This document shows, piece after piece, positions 1 to 6,159 of a stretch of 6,483 bases of DNA (positions within the stretch are counted from its first letter, which is position 1; each line of letters opens with the position of its first letter). This DNA is from Bacteroides sp. GTDB lineage: Bacteria > Bacteroidota > Bacteroidia > Bacteroidales > Bacteroidaceae. The notes below the pieces were generated by a model. The model was not told the DNA's origin and did not search any database. It worked only from the letters and a program-made list of their open reading frames with translations. Location of the stretch: contig JAFYML010000017.1 of NCBI GenBank assembly GCA_017556595.1, forward strand, positions 1-6,483, read 5' to 3'. The position numbers and the translations under genes were made by a program.

Positions 1-666
1 CTCCGCGAATTGAAGAAAGCGGGTAAGCGTGTGGTATTCGTAAACTATTCAGGTTCTGCTTTAGCCTTGGCTCGCGAAGCTGAATTGTGCGATGCAATTC
101 TACAAGCATGGTATCCTGGACAAGCAGGTGGTACTGCAGTTGCCGACATCTTGTTGGGTAATTACAACCCTGCTGGTCGCTTGCCTATCACATTCTATAA
201 GAGCACTGCACAACTTCCTGACTTTGAAGATTACTCAATGAAGAATCGTACATATCGTTACATGCAAGAAGCTCCTCTCTTCCCATTTGGACATGGTTTG
301 AGTTACACTACTTTCAACTATGACAATGCACAATTGAGCAGCACAGAATTGGGTGACGACCAAAAGGTAACACTTACAATTCCTGTAAGCAACACTGGTA
401 AGATGGATGGCCAAGAGGTAGTACAAGTTTACTTGCGTCGTGTTGGTGACACAGAAGGTCCTTCTCATGCACTTCGTGCTTTCAAGCGCACAGCTATTGC
501 ACAAGGCGAAACTAAGGAAGTAAGCTTTGAATTGACTAAGGACGATTTCGAATGGTTTGATACTGTAAGTAGCACAATGCGTCCTATCGAAGGCGAATAT
601 GAAATTCTTTATGGTGGAACTTCTGACCTTAAAGCATTGAAGTCTTTGACTATCAATATCAAATAA
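1..666 (+). CDS. Glycoside hydrolase family 3 protein (beta-glucosidase/xylosidase-like), C-terminal part
   Basis: This is the 3' end of a gene that enters from the left edge. The frame is open from base 1 (Leu-Arg-Glu precede a TTG at 10-12, which is an ordinary leucine codon and not a start) and ends at TAA 664-666, giving 221 visible codons. Seen: the GH3 C-terminal alpha/beta domain signature WYPGQAGGTAVADILLGNYN, then NPAGRLPITFYKS and FPFGHGLSYTTF, followed by a fibronectin-III-like domain (VSNTGKMDGQEVVQVYLR) that ends the protein. Known of the family: these enzymes release terminal sugars from beta-linked glucosides or xylosides, and in Bacteroidales they are usually periplasmic and act on plant glycans. 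The nucleophile-bearing N-terminal barrel and any signal peptide lie outside the window, so substrate and location cannot be read here. Lysine codons are mostly AAG, unlike the AAA-rich genes that follow, which may reflect high expression (inference). The gene is convergent with the tatD-like gene and overlaps it by 8 nt. Confidence 0.93.
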   Translation, partial: LRELKKAGKRVVFVNYSGSALALAREAELCDAILQAWYPGQAGGTAVADILLGNYNPAGRLPITFYKSTAQLPDFEDYSMKNRTYRYMQEAPLFPFGHGLSYTTFNYDNAQLSSTELGDDQKVTLTIPVSNTGKMDGQEVVQVYLRRVGDTEGPSHALRAFKRTAIAQGETKEVSFELTKDDFEWFDTVSSTMRPIEGEYEILYGGTSDLKALKSLTINIK

Positions 667-1312
667 GCGAAGGAAATAGTTGACTGATATTAGTGCCGAT
701 GGTTTGCAATAATTGCTCCATCGGCATTTTTTTATAGTATGCCACTTGCTTATAAATATCTTCGATAGAACATTGACTTTCGTCAGTTTCTAACAACAAA
801 CGATTGCTTGGAATAGCAAGCAATGCTTCTGGCTGAAACTTCTCCCCAACAGACAAATAAAAACCATGCTTCACATAAGTAGTAGCTACGTTTACATTCC
901 CTCGGAAACCATGTATAATCCATGGTTGCTTTGGATTAATCTGTCGTTTCATAGCCAACAACTCATCCATAGCCTTTACGGCATGAATTATAAGCGGCTT
1001 TTTCACCGATTCAGCCAAATCTGCTTGCTTCTTAAATAGCTCTATCTGAATAGATAAAGATGCTTCCGAATGTTTGTCAATACCAACCTCACCGATAGCT
1101 AGTACTTGTGGAAGAGCAGCATACTTAGTGAGCATTTGCATGGTTTCTTCCGATGCAAGATGTGCTCTCCAAGGATGAATACCTACTGAATAGAATTTCC
1201 CCTCACTAACTACAAAATCCTCTGTATAACTATTTACGATAGTTTTTTCTTGTGCAGAAGATTTGTGATGAGTATGTATATTGAAGTAATTCATTTCGTT
1301 AAAAAATGTCAT
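659..1312 (-). CDS. TatD-family metal-dependent hydrolase
   Basis: A 217-aa protein of the TatD branch of the amidohydrolase superfamily. Members are TIM-barrel enzymes with two metal ions, and several are 3'-5' DNA exonucleases. Seen: the metal-binding pair H13 and H15 in NIHTHH, then GIHPW (44-48), GEVGID with E75, IIHA with H110, IIHGF with H134, and LLLETDES with D177. The full metal-ligand set is therefore present. The protein is shorter than the roughly 260 aa of E. coli TatD, and I take it as the compact type common in this phylum. The ATG at 1310-1312 overlaps the yidD stop as ATGA, which favours coupled translation. A second ATG at 1292-1294 (Met7) directly before the first motif is a possible alternative start. 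It is the last gene of the minus-strand operon. No terminator is visible past its stop, so its transcript may run antisense into the GH3 gene. The exact substrate is unknown. Confidence 0.93.
   Translation of the reverse strand: MTFFNEMNYFNIHTHHKSSAQEKTIVNSYTEDFVVSEGKFYSVGIHPWRAHLASEETMQMLTKYAALPQVLAIGEVGIDKHSEASLSIQIELFKKQADLAESVKKPLIIHAVKAMDELLAMKRQINPKQPWIIHGFRGNVNVATTYVKHGFYLSVGEKFQPEALLAIPSNRLLLETDESQCSIEDIYKQVAYYKKMPMEQLLQTIGTNISQLFPSLI
694..733 (+). terminator. Intrinsic terminator of the GH3 gene, inside the tatD-like coding sequence
   Basis: A perfect 9-bp stem (TGCCGATGG at 694-702 with CCATCGGCA at 718-726) closes a 15-nt loop and is followed at once by seven T residues (727-733). 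It begins 27 nt after the GH3 stop codon. The opposite strand has no T-run after the stem, so it should act only on plus-strand transcription. The whole element lies within the last codons of the convergent tatD-like gene. Confidence 0.85.
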
Positions 1313-1542
1313 GGCACAGGATCATAACCAGAACCACCCCATGGATGGCATCGCAAAATTCGTTTGATAGCCAAGTAAAGGCCTTTAAGTGGGCCATGTT
1401 TACGAATAGCCTCAACAGTATATTGCGAACAAGTAGGTGTGAATCGACACGATGGGGGCTTAAGTGGTGAAATACACTTCTGATAAAAGAATATAAGCAG
1501 AAGTAATAATTGGGAAAAGAAACGTTTTATGATAGTCACCAC
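1309..1542 (-). CDS. yidD: Membrane protein insertion efficiency factor YidD
   Basis: A 77-aa protein with the complete YidD signature: [20 protein letters not shown] at 20-39, then QY, HGPLKG (49-54) and [17 protein letters not shown] (61-77). Cysteines lie at 23, 32, 38 and 65, and an amphipathic or hydrophobic stretch at about 8-19 would attach it to the inner face of the cytoplasmic membrane. YidD helps the YidC insertase place proteins in the membrane. The start is GTG: two GTG codons stand in tandem (1540-1542 and 1537-1539), and no ATG fits the frame before the conserved region. The gene begins 11 nt after the rnpA stop, the usual rnpA-yidD order, and its TGA overlaps the next start by 4 nt. 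Unlike the classic rpmH-rnpA-yidD-yidC cluster, rpmH and yidC are absent here. Confidence 0.96.
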   Translation of the reverse strand: MVTIIKRFFSQLLLLLIFFYQKCISPLKPPSCRFTPTCSQYTVEAIRKHGPLKGLYLAIKRILRCHPWGGSGYDPVP

Positions 1543-1553
1543 AAGAACAGAAA

Positions 1554-1964
1554 TTAATTGTTTGCTTGTTTCTCTTCCTTTGATAAGAATTGCTCTGCAA
1601 CACGTTGCAAGGCAATTTTCATCTTATTATTAATTACATCCGTTTCGGGTAATTCGTTCGAGAGGTAAATGAAGGCTAATGCCAATTTGCATTTTTCTCC
1701 ACTTATAGTATTAAGCAACAAATGTTTGTTCTTCCGATAAGCTTCTCTTATCTGGCGCTTTACGCGATTACGCTTTACGGCTCTTTTGAAATGGCGTTTC
1801 GACACACTGATTAGGATGGCTGCATCGGCATCTAAATCATCCAAGGGTAAGTAAACTACCCTAAGAGGAAAAAGCGAAAACGAGCGAGCACCGCCGGCAA
1901 ATACTTTTTCTATTTGTTTTTTGCGATGTAGCCTTTCCGATTTGTTTAATGTCGGGGCAGACAT
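1554..1964 (-). CDS. rnpA: Ribonuclease P protein component
   Basis: A 136-aa basic protein, the protein subunit of RNase P. It binds the catalytic RNA and the 5' leader of precursor tRNAs so that the leader is cleaved. Seen: the opening [17 protein letters not shown] (6-22), which matches the leader-binding start of the family, and the diagnostic RNR-type motif in [20 protein letters not shown] (53-72), continuing REAYR. The length is typical of the Bacteroidota version, slightly longer than the 119 aa of E. coli. The ATG at 1962-1964 shares one base with the hemD-like stop (TAATG), so translation is probably coupled. yidD follows after 11 nt. The organism's RNase P would process tRNAs such as the tRNA-Gln encoded nearby. 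Confidence 0.96.
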   Translation of the reverse strand: MSAPTLNKSERLHRKKQIEKVFAGGARSFSLFPLRVVYLPLDDLDADAAILISVSKRHFKRAVKRNRVKRQIREAYRKNKHLLLNTISGEKCKLALAFIYLSNELPETDVINNKMKIALQRVAEQFLSKEEKQANN

Positions 1965-2719
1965 TAATTTTTAGTTTTGTTGTTTGCCTTGATAAACAAT
2001 TCTATCGCAGCCGTCATAGATGGAGCTTGAGGCGTTGGTGCCTCTACATCTAAACGCAAACCAGCATCGCGCACTGCTTGAGCAGTTGTAGCACCCAATG
2101 TGGCGATCTTAATATCCTTTTGTTCGAAATTTGGGAAATTCTTCTGCAATGAAGCAACACCGGCAGGACTGAAGAAGACAAGCATATCGTAATCGAATGG
2201 CTCATCGGCTGTAAAGTCGTTGCTAACGGTTCTATACATAACCACTTCTTGATGTTGCACTTTGCACTTATCGAGCAAGTTCTTTATATCATCGTTGTGC
2301 ACATCAGACATTGGCACTAAGTATTTTTCGTTTTTATGCTTAGTGATGGTTGGCAACAAATCGTCGAATTTTCCTGTACCGCCAAAGAAAATTTTACGTT
2401 TACGATATTGCACATACTTCTGAATATACAAAGCCACAGCCTCTGAGACACAGAAATATTTCATTGTTTCAGGAATGTTCACTCTCAATTCTGAACAAAG
2501 TTGGAAAAAGTGGTCGATAGCGTGACGCGAAGTAAAGACAATAGCAGTATAATCCAAAATAGAGACTTTTTGTTGTCTGAATTCCTTAGCCGACAAACTT
2601 TCAACCTTGATAAAAGGACGAAAAACCATTTCTACTCCATACTTAGTTGCAATATCAAAGTAGGGTGATTTATCTGAAGCCGGTTTCGGCTGAGATACGA
2701 GTATCTTTTTTATTTCCAA
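1964..2719 (-). CDS. Uroporphyrinogen-III synthase (HemD) family protein
   Basis: A 251-aa protein with the two-lobed HemD pattern: FTSRHAIDHF (62-71), MSDVHNDDIKNLL (137-149), VVMYRTV (159-165), FFSPAGVASL (182-191), LGATTAQAV (208-216) and the closing APTPQAPSM (227-235). HemD converts hydroxymethylbilane to uroporphyrinogen III in tetrapyrrole synthesis. The family diverges strongly in sequence, so the enzyme activity is inferred from overall pattern and not from a catalytic residue. No other heme gene is in the window, and many Bacteroidales cannot make heme, so another role is possible. The start is TTG (2717-2719): the upstream in-frame stop TAA at 2732-2734 leaves only four intervening codons and no ATG, and the N-terminus MEIKKILVSQPKPASDKSPY matches what I recall of relatives. 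The gene begins 4 nt after the DUF4271 stop and its stop overlaps the rnpA start. Confidence 0.85.
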   Translation of the reverse strand: MEIKKILVSQPKPASDKSPYFDIATKYGVEMVFRPFIKVESLSAKEFRQQKVSILDYTAIVFTSRHAIDHFFQLCSELRVNIPETMKYFCVSEAVALYIQKYVQYRKRKIFFGGTGKFDDLLPTITKHKNEKYLVPMSDVHNDDIKNLLDKCKVQHQEVVMYRTVSNDFTADEPFDYDMLVFFSPAGVASLQKNFPNFEQKDIKIATLGATTAQAVRDAGLRLDVEAPTPQAPSMTAAIELFIKANNKTKN

Positions 2720-2723
2720 TGTC

Positions 2724-3458
2724 TTAAATTTTTATTATCCAACAATTGTTCAGCTCTACCAATCCTTTGTAAAAGACGAGGCAAGGCATTATTTCGAGGG
2801 CACAAAAGTACAAAATTAAAAGCAAACTGCCATAAGTTTTTTCAGAAAAAAGTTTAATCCACTTGTAGAGGGTCAATAACTTAGCAAAAAGCAAGCAAAC
2901 AATAGCTATTATTGTCGTTACGTAAAAATCGGGAATTACAAATACAATACAAAGAATAGCAGGAAGCAATAAAATTCCCATATACAGAATCATTGTCATA
3001 TAGGCTTCCAAACACAATTGAGTGACCGATCCGTTAAAAAAAATCCATCCAAACACACGATAAATAATCGTTTTTATCAGGAAAAAAGCGACACAAGCAA
3101 TAATATAGTTACCCAATAGTAATGGAGTAGATATACGATTGAGAATTTCTGGAAATAGATAAACAAAATATGTTTGCAACAACAAAGCTGCCAACAGACA
3201 GAATTGAATAAACAATATCACCATGCTGCGCGAATCCGCACCTGTTGAATTGGCAAACAAGCTCACTTGCTCACGTCCAAAAATAAACTCCTTGCCCACT
3301 GCTAATACGAATTTACGCGACCGACACAACACATACAATGTTCCCAATAGGGCCAGCACCAATATCCCCACCACTAAATCATCGTGCATAGGGAAATAAC
3401 CTTTAGGTACAGCCTCAATGCTTACTGTTAGTAAATATGTCGGCAAAAGAGTTATCAT
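2724..3458 (-). CDS. DUF4271 family multi-pass membrane protein
   Basis: A 244-aa hydrophobic protein that I assign to DUF4271, an uncharacterised family found in Bacteroidota, from its layout and gene context. Seen: about six predicted membrane segments (roughly 27-45, 79-102, 112-133, 152-175, 177-197, 209-230). Between the first two is a polar loop with FIFGREQVSLFANSTGADSR (58-77), and a basic patch CRSRK sits near residue 45-49. No signal peptide cleavage site and no catalytic motif is evident. The ATG at 3456-3458 overlaps the LOG stop by 4 nt (ATGA), and the hemD-like TTG follows 4 nt after the TAA. Position beside hemD, rnpA and yidD hints at a membrane role linked to protein insertion or tetrapyrroles, but nothing in the sequence proves a function. 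Confidence 0.8.
   Translation of the reverse strand: MITLLPTYLLTVSIEAVPKGYFPMHDDLVVGILVLALLGTLYVLCRSRKFVLAVGKEFIFGREQVSLFANSTGADSRSMVILFIQFCLLAALLLQTYFVYLFPEILNRISTPLLLGNYIIACVAFFLIKTIIYRVFGWIFFNGSVTQLCLEAYMTMILYMGILLLPAILCIVFVIPDFYVTTIIAIVCLLFAKLLTLYKWIKLFSEKTYGSLLLILYFCALEIMPCLVFYKGLVELNNCWIIKI
2803..2818 (-). promoter_or_regulatory. Possible internal -7 elements ahead of the hemD-rnpA-yidD-tatD genes
   Basis: Two adjacent matches to the Bacteroidota -7 consensus TAnnTTTG lie on the minus strand, TAATTTTG (2811-2818) and TACTTTTG (2803-2810). The second is followed by TGCCC, which resembles typical promoter context. No TTG lies at the expected distance upstream, and the bases also encode ordinary residues of the last DUF4271 helix (LILYFCAL). 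Chance is a real alternative. Confidence 0.25.
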
Positions 3459-4033
3459 ATTGCAGCAAATTTTCTAATAGATTCGTCCCACATGGGCATT
3501 GTATTCACCAATTCGATGGCTTGTTCGGGAGTTTCGGCCACCGCCCAGATATCCAAATGTTGCTTGCGCATGAATTGCTCATCGGCAGCTTTTTGCAACA
3601 TTTCTAAAAGAGGATTATAATAGCCTTTGGTATTTAATATAATGATAGGATTTAAATACAATCCTAATTGCTTCCAAGTAATGACTTCGAGTAGCTCTTC
3701 CAACGTTCCGCATCCGCCTGGTAAAGCAATAATAGCATCGCTTAGTTTTGCCATTGTTTGTTTGCGTTCGTGCATATCGGGCACTACAAGCAGTTCGCTT
3801 AACCCTGTGTGTTGCCACCCTTGTTCTACCATAAAAGAGGGAATTACACCGGTTACCTTTCCACCTTTTTCAAGTGCTGCATTCGAAACTTCTGCCATCA
3901 ATCCCATTTTTCCGGCACCATTCACTACCTGCATATCATTTTCGGCCAACAATTCACCTAATCGCTTGGCCGCTTCCATGTAAATCTGATCTATTTTCGT
4001 GCTCGATGCACAATATACACAAACTGTTTTCAT
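3455..4033 (-). CDS. LOG-family (TIGR00730-type) nucleotide phosphoribohydrolase
   Basis: A 192-aa Rossmann-fold protein of the LONELY GUY family, often mislabelled lysine decarboxylase. Seen: the N-terminal strand CVYCASS (5-11), NGAGKMGLM (38-46), VIPSFM (63-68), MHERK (87-91) and the nucleotide-site motif PGGCGTLEE (105-113). The MHERK arginine and the PGGxGTxxE glutamate are the known active-site residues of the family. Length is normal and the protein looks complete. Members cleave the N-glycosidic bond of nucleoside 5'-monophosphates. Plant and some bacterial ones release cytokinins, while other bacterial ones act as general nucleotide salvage or nucleosidase enzymes, which is the likelier role here (inference). 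ATG at 4031-4033 is the first gene of the six-gene operon, preceded only by an A-rich stretch and no Shine-Dalgarno. A strong terminator lies about 20 nt upstream. Confidence 0.92.
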   Translation of the reverse strand: MKTVCVYCASSTKIDQIYMEAAKRLGELLAENDMQVVNGAGKMGLMAEVSNAALEKGGKVTGVIPSFMVEQGWQHTGLSELLVVPDMHERKQTMAKLSDAIIALPGGCGTLEELLEVITWKQLGLYLNPIIILNTKGYYNPLLEMLQKAADEQFMRKQHLDIWAVAETPEQAIELVNTMPMWDESIRKFAAI

Positions 4034-4054
4034 TTGTTTTTCGATTTTATAATG

Positions 4055-4088
4055 AAAAAAGCCCTGACAACCATTGGTTATCAGAGCT
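4055..4088 (-). terminator. Strong intrinsic terminator after tRNA-Gln
   Basis: On the minus strand a 13-bp stem (arms 4076-4088 and 4060-4072, with two G-U pairs in the RNA) closes a 3-nt loop (4073-4075) and runs into a T tract (complement of A at 4055-4060). It begins 17 nt past the tRNA end. The tract ends only 21 nt before the LOG start codon, so it either isolates the tRNA from the operon or acts as an attenuator for it. Confidence 0.88.
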
Positions 4089-4105
4089 TGCTTTCTCCTC
4101 CAGAG

Positions 4106-4176
4106 TTGGACTACCAGGATTCGAACCTAGACAAACAGAACCAAAACCTGTTGTGCTACCATTACACCATAGTCCA
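4106..4176 (-). tRNA. tRNA-Gln (anticodon UUG)
   Basis: The minus strand folds into a full 71-nt cloverleaf. The acceptor stem TGGACTA/TAGTCCA pairs perfectly over 7 bp. The D arm has stem GTGT/GCAC with loop AATGGTA. The anticodon stem ACAGG/TCTGT closes loop TTTTGGT, so the anticodon is TTG (reads CAA, glutamine). The variable loop is TTGT, and the T arm has CTAGG/CCTGG around TTCGAAT. The discriminator base is A. The U1-A72 pair is a known hallmark of glutamine tRNAs. The CCA end is not encoded (ACTC follows), so it must be added enzymatically. It has its own promoter upstream and a terminator downstream. Confidence 0.96.
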
Positions 4177-4206
4177 ATCATTTGTGCTTTCTGTTAAAAA
4201 GCGGTG

Positions 4207-4237
4207 CAAAGATAGAGGAGTTTTATGACATGTGCAA
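4207..4237 (-). promoter_or_regulatory. Bacteroidota-type promoter for tRNA-Gln
   Basis: On the minus strand the -7 element TATCTTTG (4207-4214) is an exact match to TAnnTTTG and is followed by CACC. A TTG (4235-4237) lies 20 nt upstream of it, the spacing expected for the -33 element of the Bacteroidota primary sigma factor. Transcription should begin near 4200, about 25 nt before the tRNA 5' end, leaving a short leader for RNase P to remove. Confidence 0.82.
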
Positions 4238-4265
4238 ATTTTCTGCTATTTTTTTTGCAAAAAAG

Positions 4266-5558
4266 TTATTTTGCGATGAGCAGAAAGTAGTTTTTCTTAC
4301 CTTTTTGCACCAATAAGTACTTGTTGTCAAGTAAATCGGCCGCTGTAATCACTTGATCGAAAGCTGCCAATTTTTCTTTATTCAACGACACGCCACCACC
4401 TTGTGCCATCTTGCGCATTTCACCTTTCGATGGGAATACAGCTGCATGGTCGGTGAATAATTCTACGGCTTTCACGCCCTCTTCGAGTGCTTGGCGTGAG
4501 ATTTCGAATTGTGGTACGCCTTCGAATACCGACAACAACGTAGCTTCATCGAGTTTTTTCAAAGCATCCGATGTTCCTCCACCAAACAAGATAGCCGATG
4601 CTTCAACAGCAGCATTGTAGTCTGCCTCCGAGTGTACCATGATGGTTACTTCCTTCGCCAAACGTTTTTGCAATACGCGCATGTGAGGTGCTTCTGCATG
4701 TTCAGCAATCAATGCTTCAATCTCTTCCTTACCGATAGAAGTAAAGATTTTGATGTAACGAGCAGCATCTTCATCGCTCACGTTCAACCAGAATTGATAG
4801 AATTTATAAGGAGAGGTATAACGTGGGTCGAGCCATACGTTTCCGCTTTCGGTCTTTCCAAACTTACCGCCATCGGCCTTTGTGATGAGCGGACAAGTCA
4901 AAGCAAATACCTCTCCACCATTTGTACGACGTACAAGTTCCGAACCTGTAGTGATGTTACCCCATTGGTCGCTTCCGCCCAATTGCAATTTACAATTCTT
5001 GTTTTCGTATAGATACAAGAAGTCGTATCCTTGCAACAATTGGTAGGTAAATTCAGTGAACGACAAACCATCGCGTGCTTCACCGTTCAAGCGTTTTTGT
5101 ACCGATTCCTTAGCCATCATGTAGTTTACGGTGATGTGCTTACCAATTTCGCGTGCGAAATCAAGGAAAGTGAAGTCTTTCATCCAATCGTAGTTGTTCA
5201 CCAATTCGGCTTTATTCTCAGCATCGCTTTCGAAATCCAAGAATTTAGAAAGTTGTTTCTTGATGCACTCTACGTTATGGCGCAATGTTTCTTCGTTCAA
5301 CAAGTTGCGTTCTTGCGATTTACCCGATGGGTCGCCAATCATACCTGTAGCACCACCAATCAGTGCCAATGGTTTGTGTCCGCATCGTTGTAAGTGACGC
5401 AACATCATTACACCACACAAGTGTCCGATGTGCAACGAGTCGGCCGTTGGGTCAATACCCAAATATGCCGTTACCATTTCCTTCGCAAGCAATTCTTCAG
5501 TGCCCGGCATCATGGTATGCAGCATGCCGCGCCATCTTAGTTCTTCTACAAAATTCAT
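4266..5558 (-). CDS. tyrS: Tyrosine--tRNA ligase
   Basis: A complete 430-aa class I aminoacyl-tRNA synthetase that charges tRNA-Tyr with tyrosine in the cytosol. Seen: the Rossmann-fold catalytic core with [14 protein letters not shown] (33-46), whose HIGH box is 43-46, GDPSGK (75-80), the tyrosine-site segment YQLLQGYDF (172-180), LGGSDQWGN (193-201) and the KMSKS-equivalent KFGKT (232-236). At the C-terminus an S4 RNA-binding domain (about 376-430) carries [18 protein letters not shown] and binds the tRNA. Length and order match the bacterial TyrS with KFGKT, and no key motif is missing. The ATG at 5556-5558 is the natural start ([12 protein letters not shown]). The gene stands alone between a divergent promoter region and the tRNA-Gln promoter. 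No clear hairpin terminator follows it, so readthrough into the tRNA gene is possible. Confidence 0.97.
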   Translation of the reverse strand: MNFVEELRWRGMLHTMMPGTEELLAKEMVTAYLGIDPTADSLHIGHLCGVMMLRHLQRCGHKPLALIGGATGMIGDPSGKSQERNLLNEETLRHNVECIKKQLSKFLDFESDAENKAELVNNYDWMKDFTFLDFAREIGKHITVNYMMAKESVQKRLNGEARDGLSFTEFTYQLLQGYDFLYLYENKNCKLQLGGSDQWGNITTGSELVRRTNGGEVFALTCPLITKADGGKFGKTESGNVWLDPRYTSPYKFYQFWLNVSDEDAARYIKIFTSIGKEEIEALIAEHAEAPHMRVLQKRLAKEVTIMVHSEADYNAAVEASAILFGGGTSDALKKLDEATLLSVFEGVPQFEISRQALEEGVKAVELFTDHAAVFPSKGEMRKMAQGGGVSLNKEKLAAFDQVITAADLLDNKYLLVQKGKKNYFLLIAK

Positions 5559-5601
5559 CTATCTTTGATATATTAATTGATTCCTAAATTGAAAATTTCG
5601 G

Positions 5602-5609
5602 CAAAAATA
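5602..5609 (-). promoter_or_regulatory. Candidate -7 element for tyrS
   Basis: TATTTTTG on the minus strand matches TAnnTTTG and lies 43 nt upstream of the tyrS ATG, a normal distance. No TTG is present at the -33 position, so support is modest. It lies in the 136-bp divergent region (5559-5694), which otherwise holds only AT-rich DNA and a short inverted repeat. Confidence 0.4.
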
Positions 5610-5614
5610 CACAC

Positions 5615-5627
5615 TTTTTCCGAAAAA
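5615..5627. repeat. Short inverted repeat between the divergent promoters
   Basis: TTTTTC at 5615-5620 and GAAAAA at 5622-5627 are perfect inverted arms around one central C. It lies between the two candidate -7 elements and just upstream of the tyrS one. It could be an operator, but AT-rich spacers give such palindromes by chance. Confidence 0.3.
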
Positions 5628-5652
5628 TGCACATCATTTTTAATGAAATGCT

Positions 5653-5660
5653 TACCTTTG
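5653..5660 (+). promoter_or_regulatory. Candidate -7 element for the acetyltransferase-like gene
   Basis: TACCTTTG matches TAnnTTTG and lies 34 nt upstream of the ATG at 5695, which would give a leader of about 25-30 nt. A TTG at the -33 position is absent. It faces away from the tyrS element 43 nt to its left, so the two upstream regions overlap. Confidence 0.5.
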
Positions 5661-5694
5661 TATTTACATAAATAAAACTCTCATCAAAATCTTT

Positions 5695-6159
5695 ATGGCA
5701 ATCGAAATAAAAAAAGTGGCTTCAAAAGCCGATTTGAAAAAATTTATCCGTTTCAATTACGAATTCTACAAGAATAATCCATATTCTGTTCCCGATCTTT
5801 ACGAAGATATGTTGGAGACACTTGATCCCAAAAGGAATCCCGCCTTTGAGTTTTGCGAAGCAGATTATTTCTTTGCCTATAAAGATGGTAAAATAGTAGG
5901 TCGCGTAGCAGCAATTATCAATCATCGCGCCAACGAAACATGGAAGAAAGACGAAGTGCGCTTCGGTTGGATCGATTTTATCGACGACGAAGAGGTGTCG
6001 AAAGCACTTATTGATACCGTTGAGCAATGGGGAAAAGAGCGCGGCATGAAGTACATTCAAGGACCTCTTGGCTTTACCGACCAAGATCCCGAAGGTATGC
6101 TCATCGAAGGTTTCGACCAACTAAGCACCATGGTTACTATCTATAACCATCCCTACTAA
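5695..6159 (+). CDS. GNAT-like acetyltransferase-family protein, N-terminal fragment ended by a premature TAA
   Basis: The readable frame runs from ATG 5695 to TAA 6157-6159, 154 codons. Seen: the opening IEIKKVASKADLKKFIRFNY, then NPAFEFCEADYFFAYKDGKI (50-69) followed by VGRVAAIINH, which resembles a GNAT strand-turn-strand, RFGWIDFIDD (89-98), and IQGPLGFTDQDPEGMLIEGF (120-139), ending YNHPY. I recognise this as the first part of a Bacteroidota protein of about 380 aa, annotated as N-acetyltransferase-like with unknown substrate. In relatives, as I recall, YNHPY continues directly into Y-P-x-H-M-E. Here the next codon is TAA, and the homologous sequence resumes in the same frame at 6160. 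The stop is best explained as one nonsense change (TAC or TAT to TAA). The 154-aa product would lack more than half of the protein. The promoter TACCTTTG is 34 nt upstream, and no Shine-Dalgarno is visible. Confidence 0.75.
   Translation: MAIEIKKVASKADLKKFIRFNYEFYKNNPYSVPDLYEDMLETLDPKRNPAFEFCEADYFFAYKDGKIVGRVAAIINHRANETWKKDEVRFGWIDFIDDEEVSKALIDTVEQWGKERGMKYIQGPLGFTDQDPEGMLIEGFDQLSTMVTIYNHPY

Noticed and set aside
3627..4228. Several plus-strand open frames opposite the LOG gene and across the tRNA
   Set aside because: They translate the complement of the LOG gene, the terminator hairpin and the tRNA-Gln cloverleaf. No protein motif is seen.
4251..4264. Perfect palindrome TTTTTTGCAAAAAA just after the tyrS stop, considered as a terminator
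   Set aside because: It has no loop and only A/T pairs apart from the central GC, so it cannot form a stable hairpin.
4509..5012. 167-codon open frame on the plus strand, antisense to tyrS
   Set aside because: It lies wholly opposite the well-supported tyrS coding sequence, has no recognisable motif, and is cysteine- and phenylalanine-rich as expected from reverse-frame translation.
5560..5567. TATCTTTG on the plus strand, an exact TAnnTTTG match next to the tyrS start codon
   Set aside because: No TTG lies about 20 nt upstream and it would give a leader of roughly 120 nt. The TACCTTTG at 5653 is better placed for the downstream gene.
5722..6120. 132-codon open frame on the minus strand, opposite the acetyltransferase-like gene
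   Set aside because: It mirrors a family-like coding frame and shows no promoter or domain of its own.
6157..6159. TAA as a reassigned or programmed recoded codon
   Set aside because: TAA is the functional stop of several other genes in the window and no stimulatory structure is evident after it. A nonsense mutation or sequence error is simpler.
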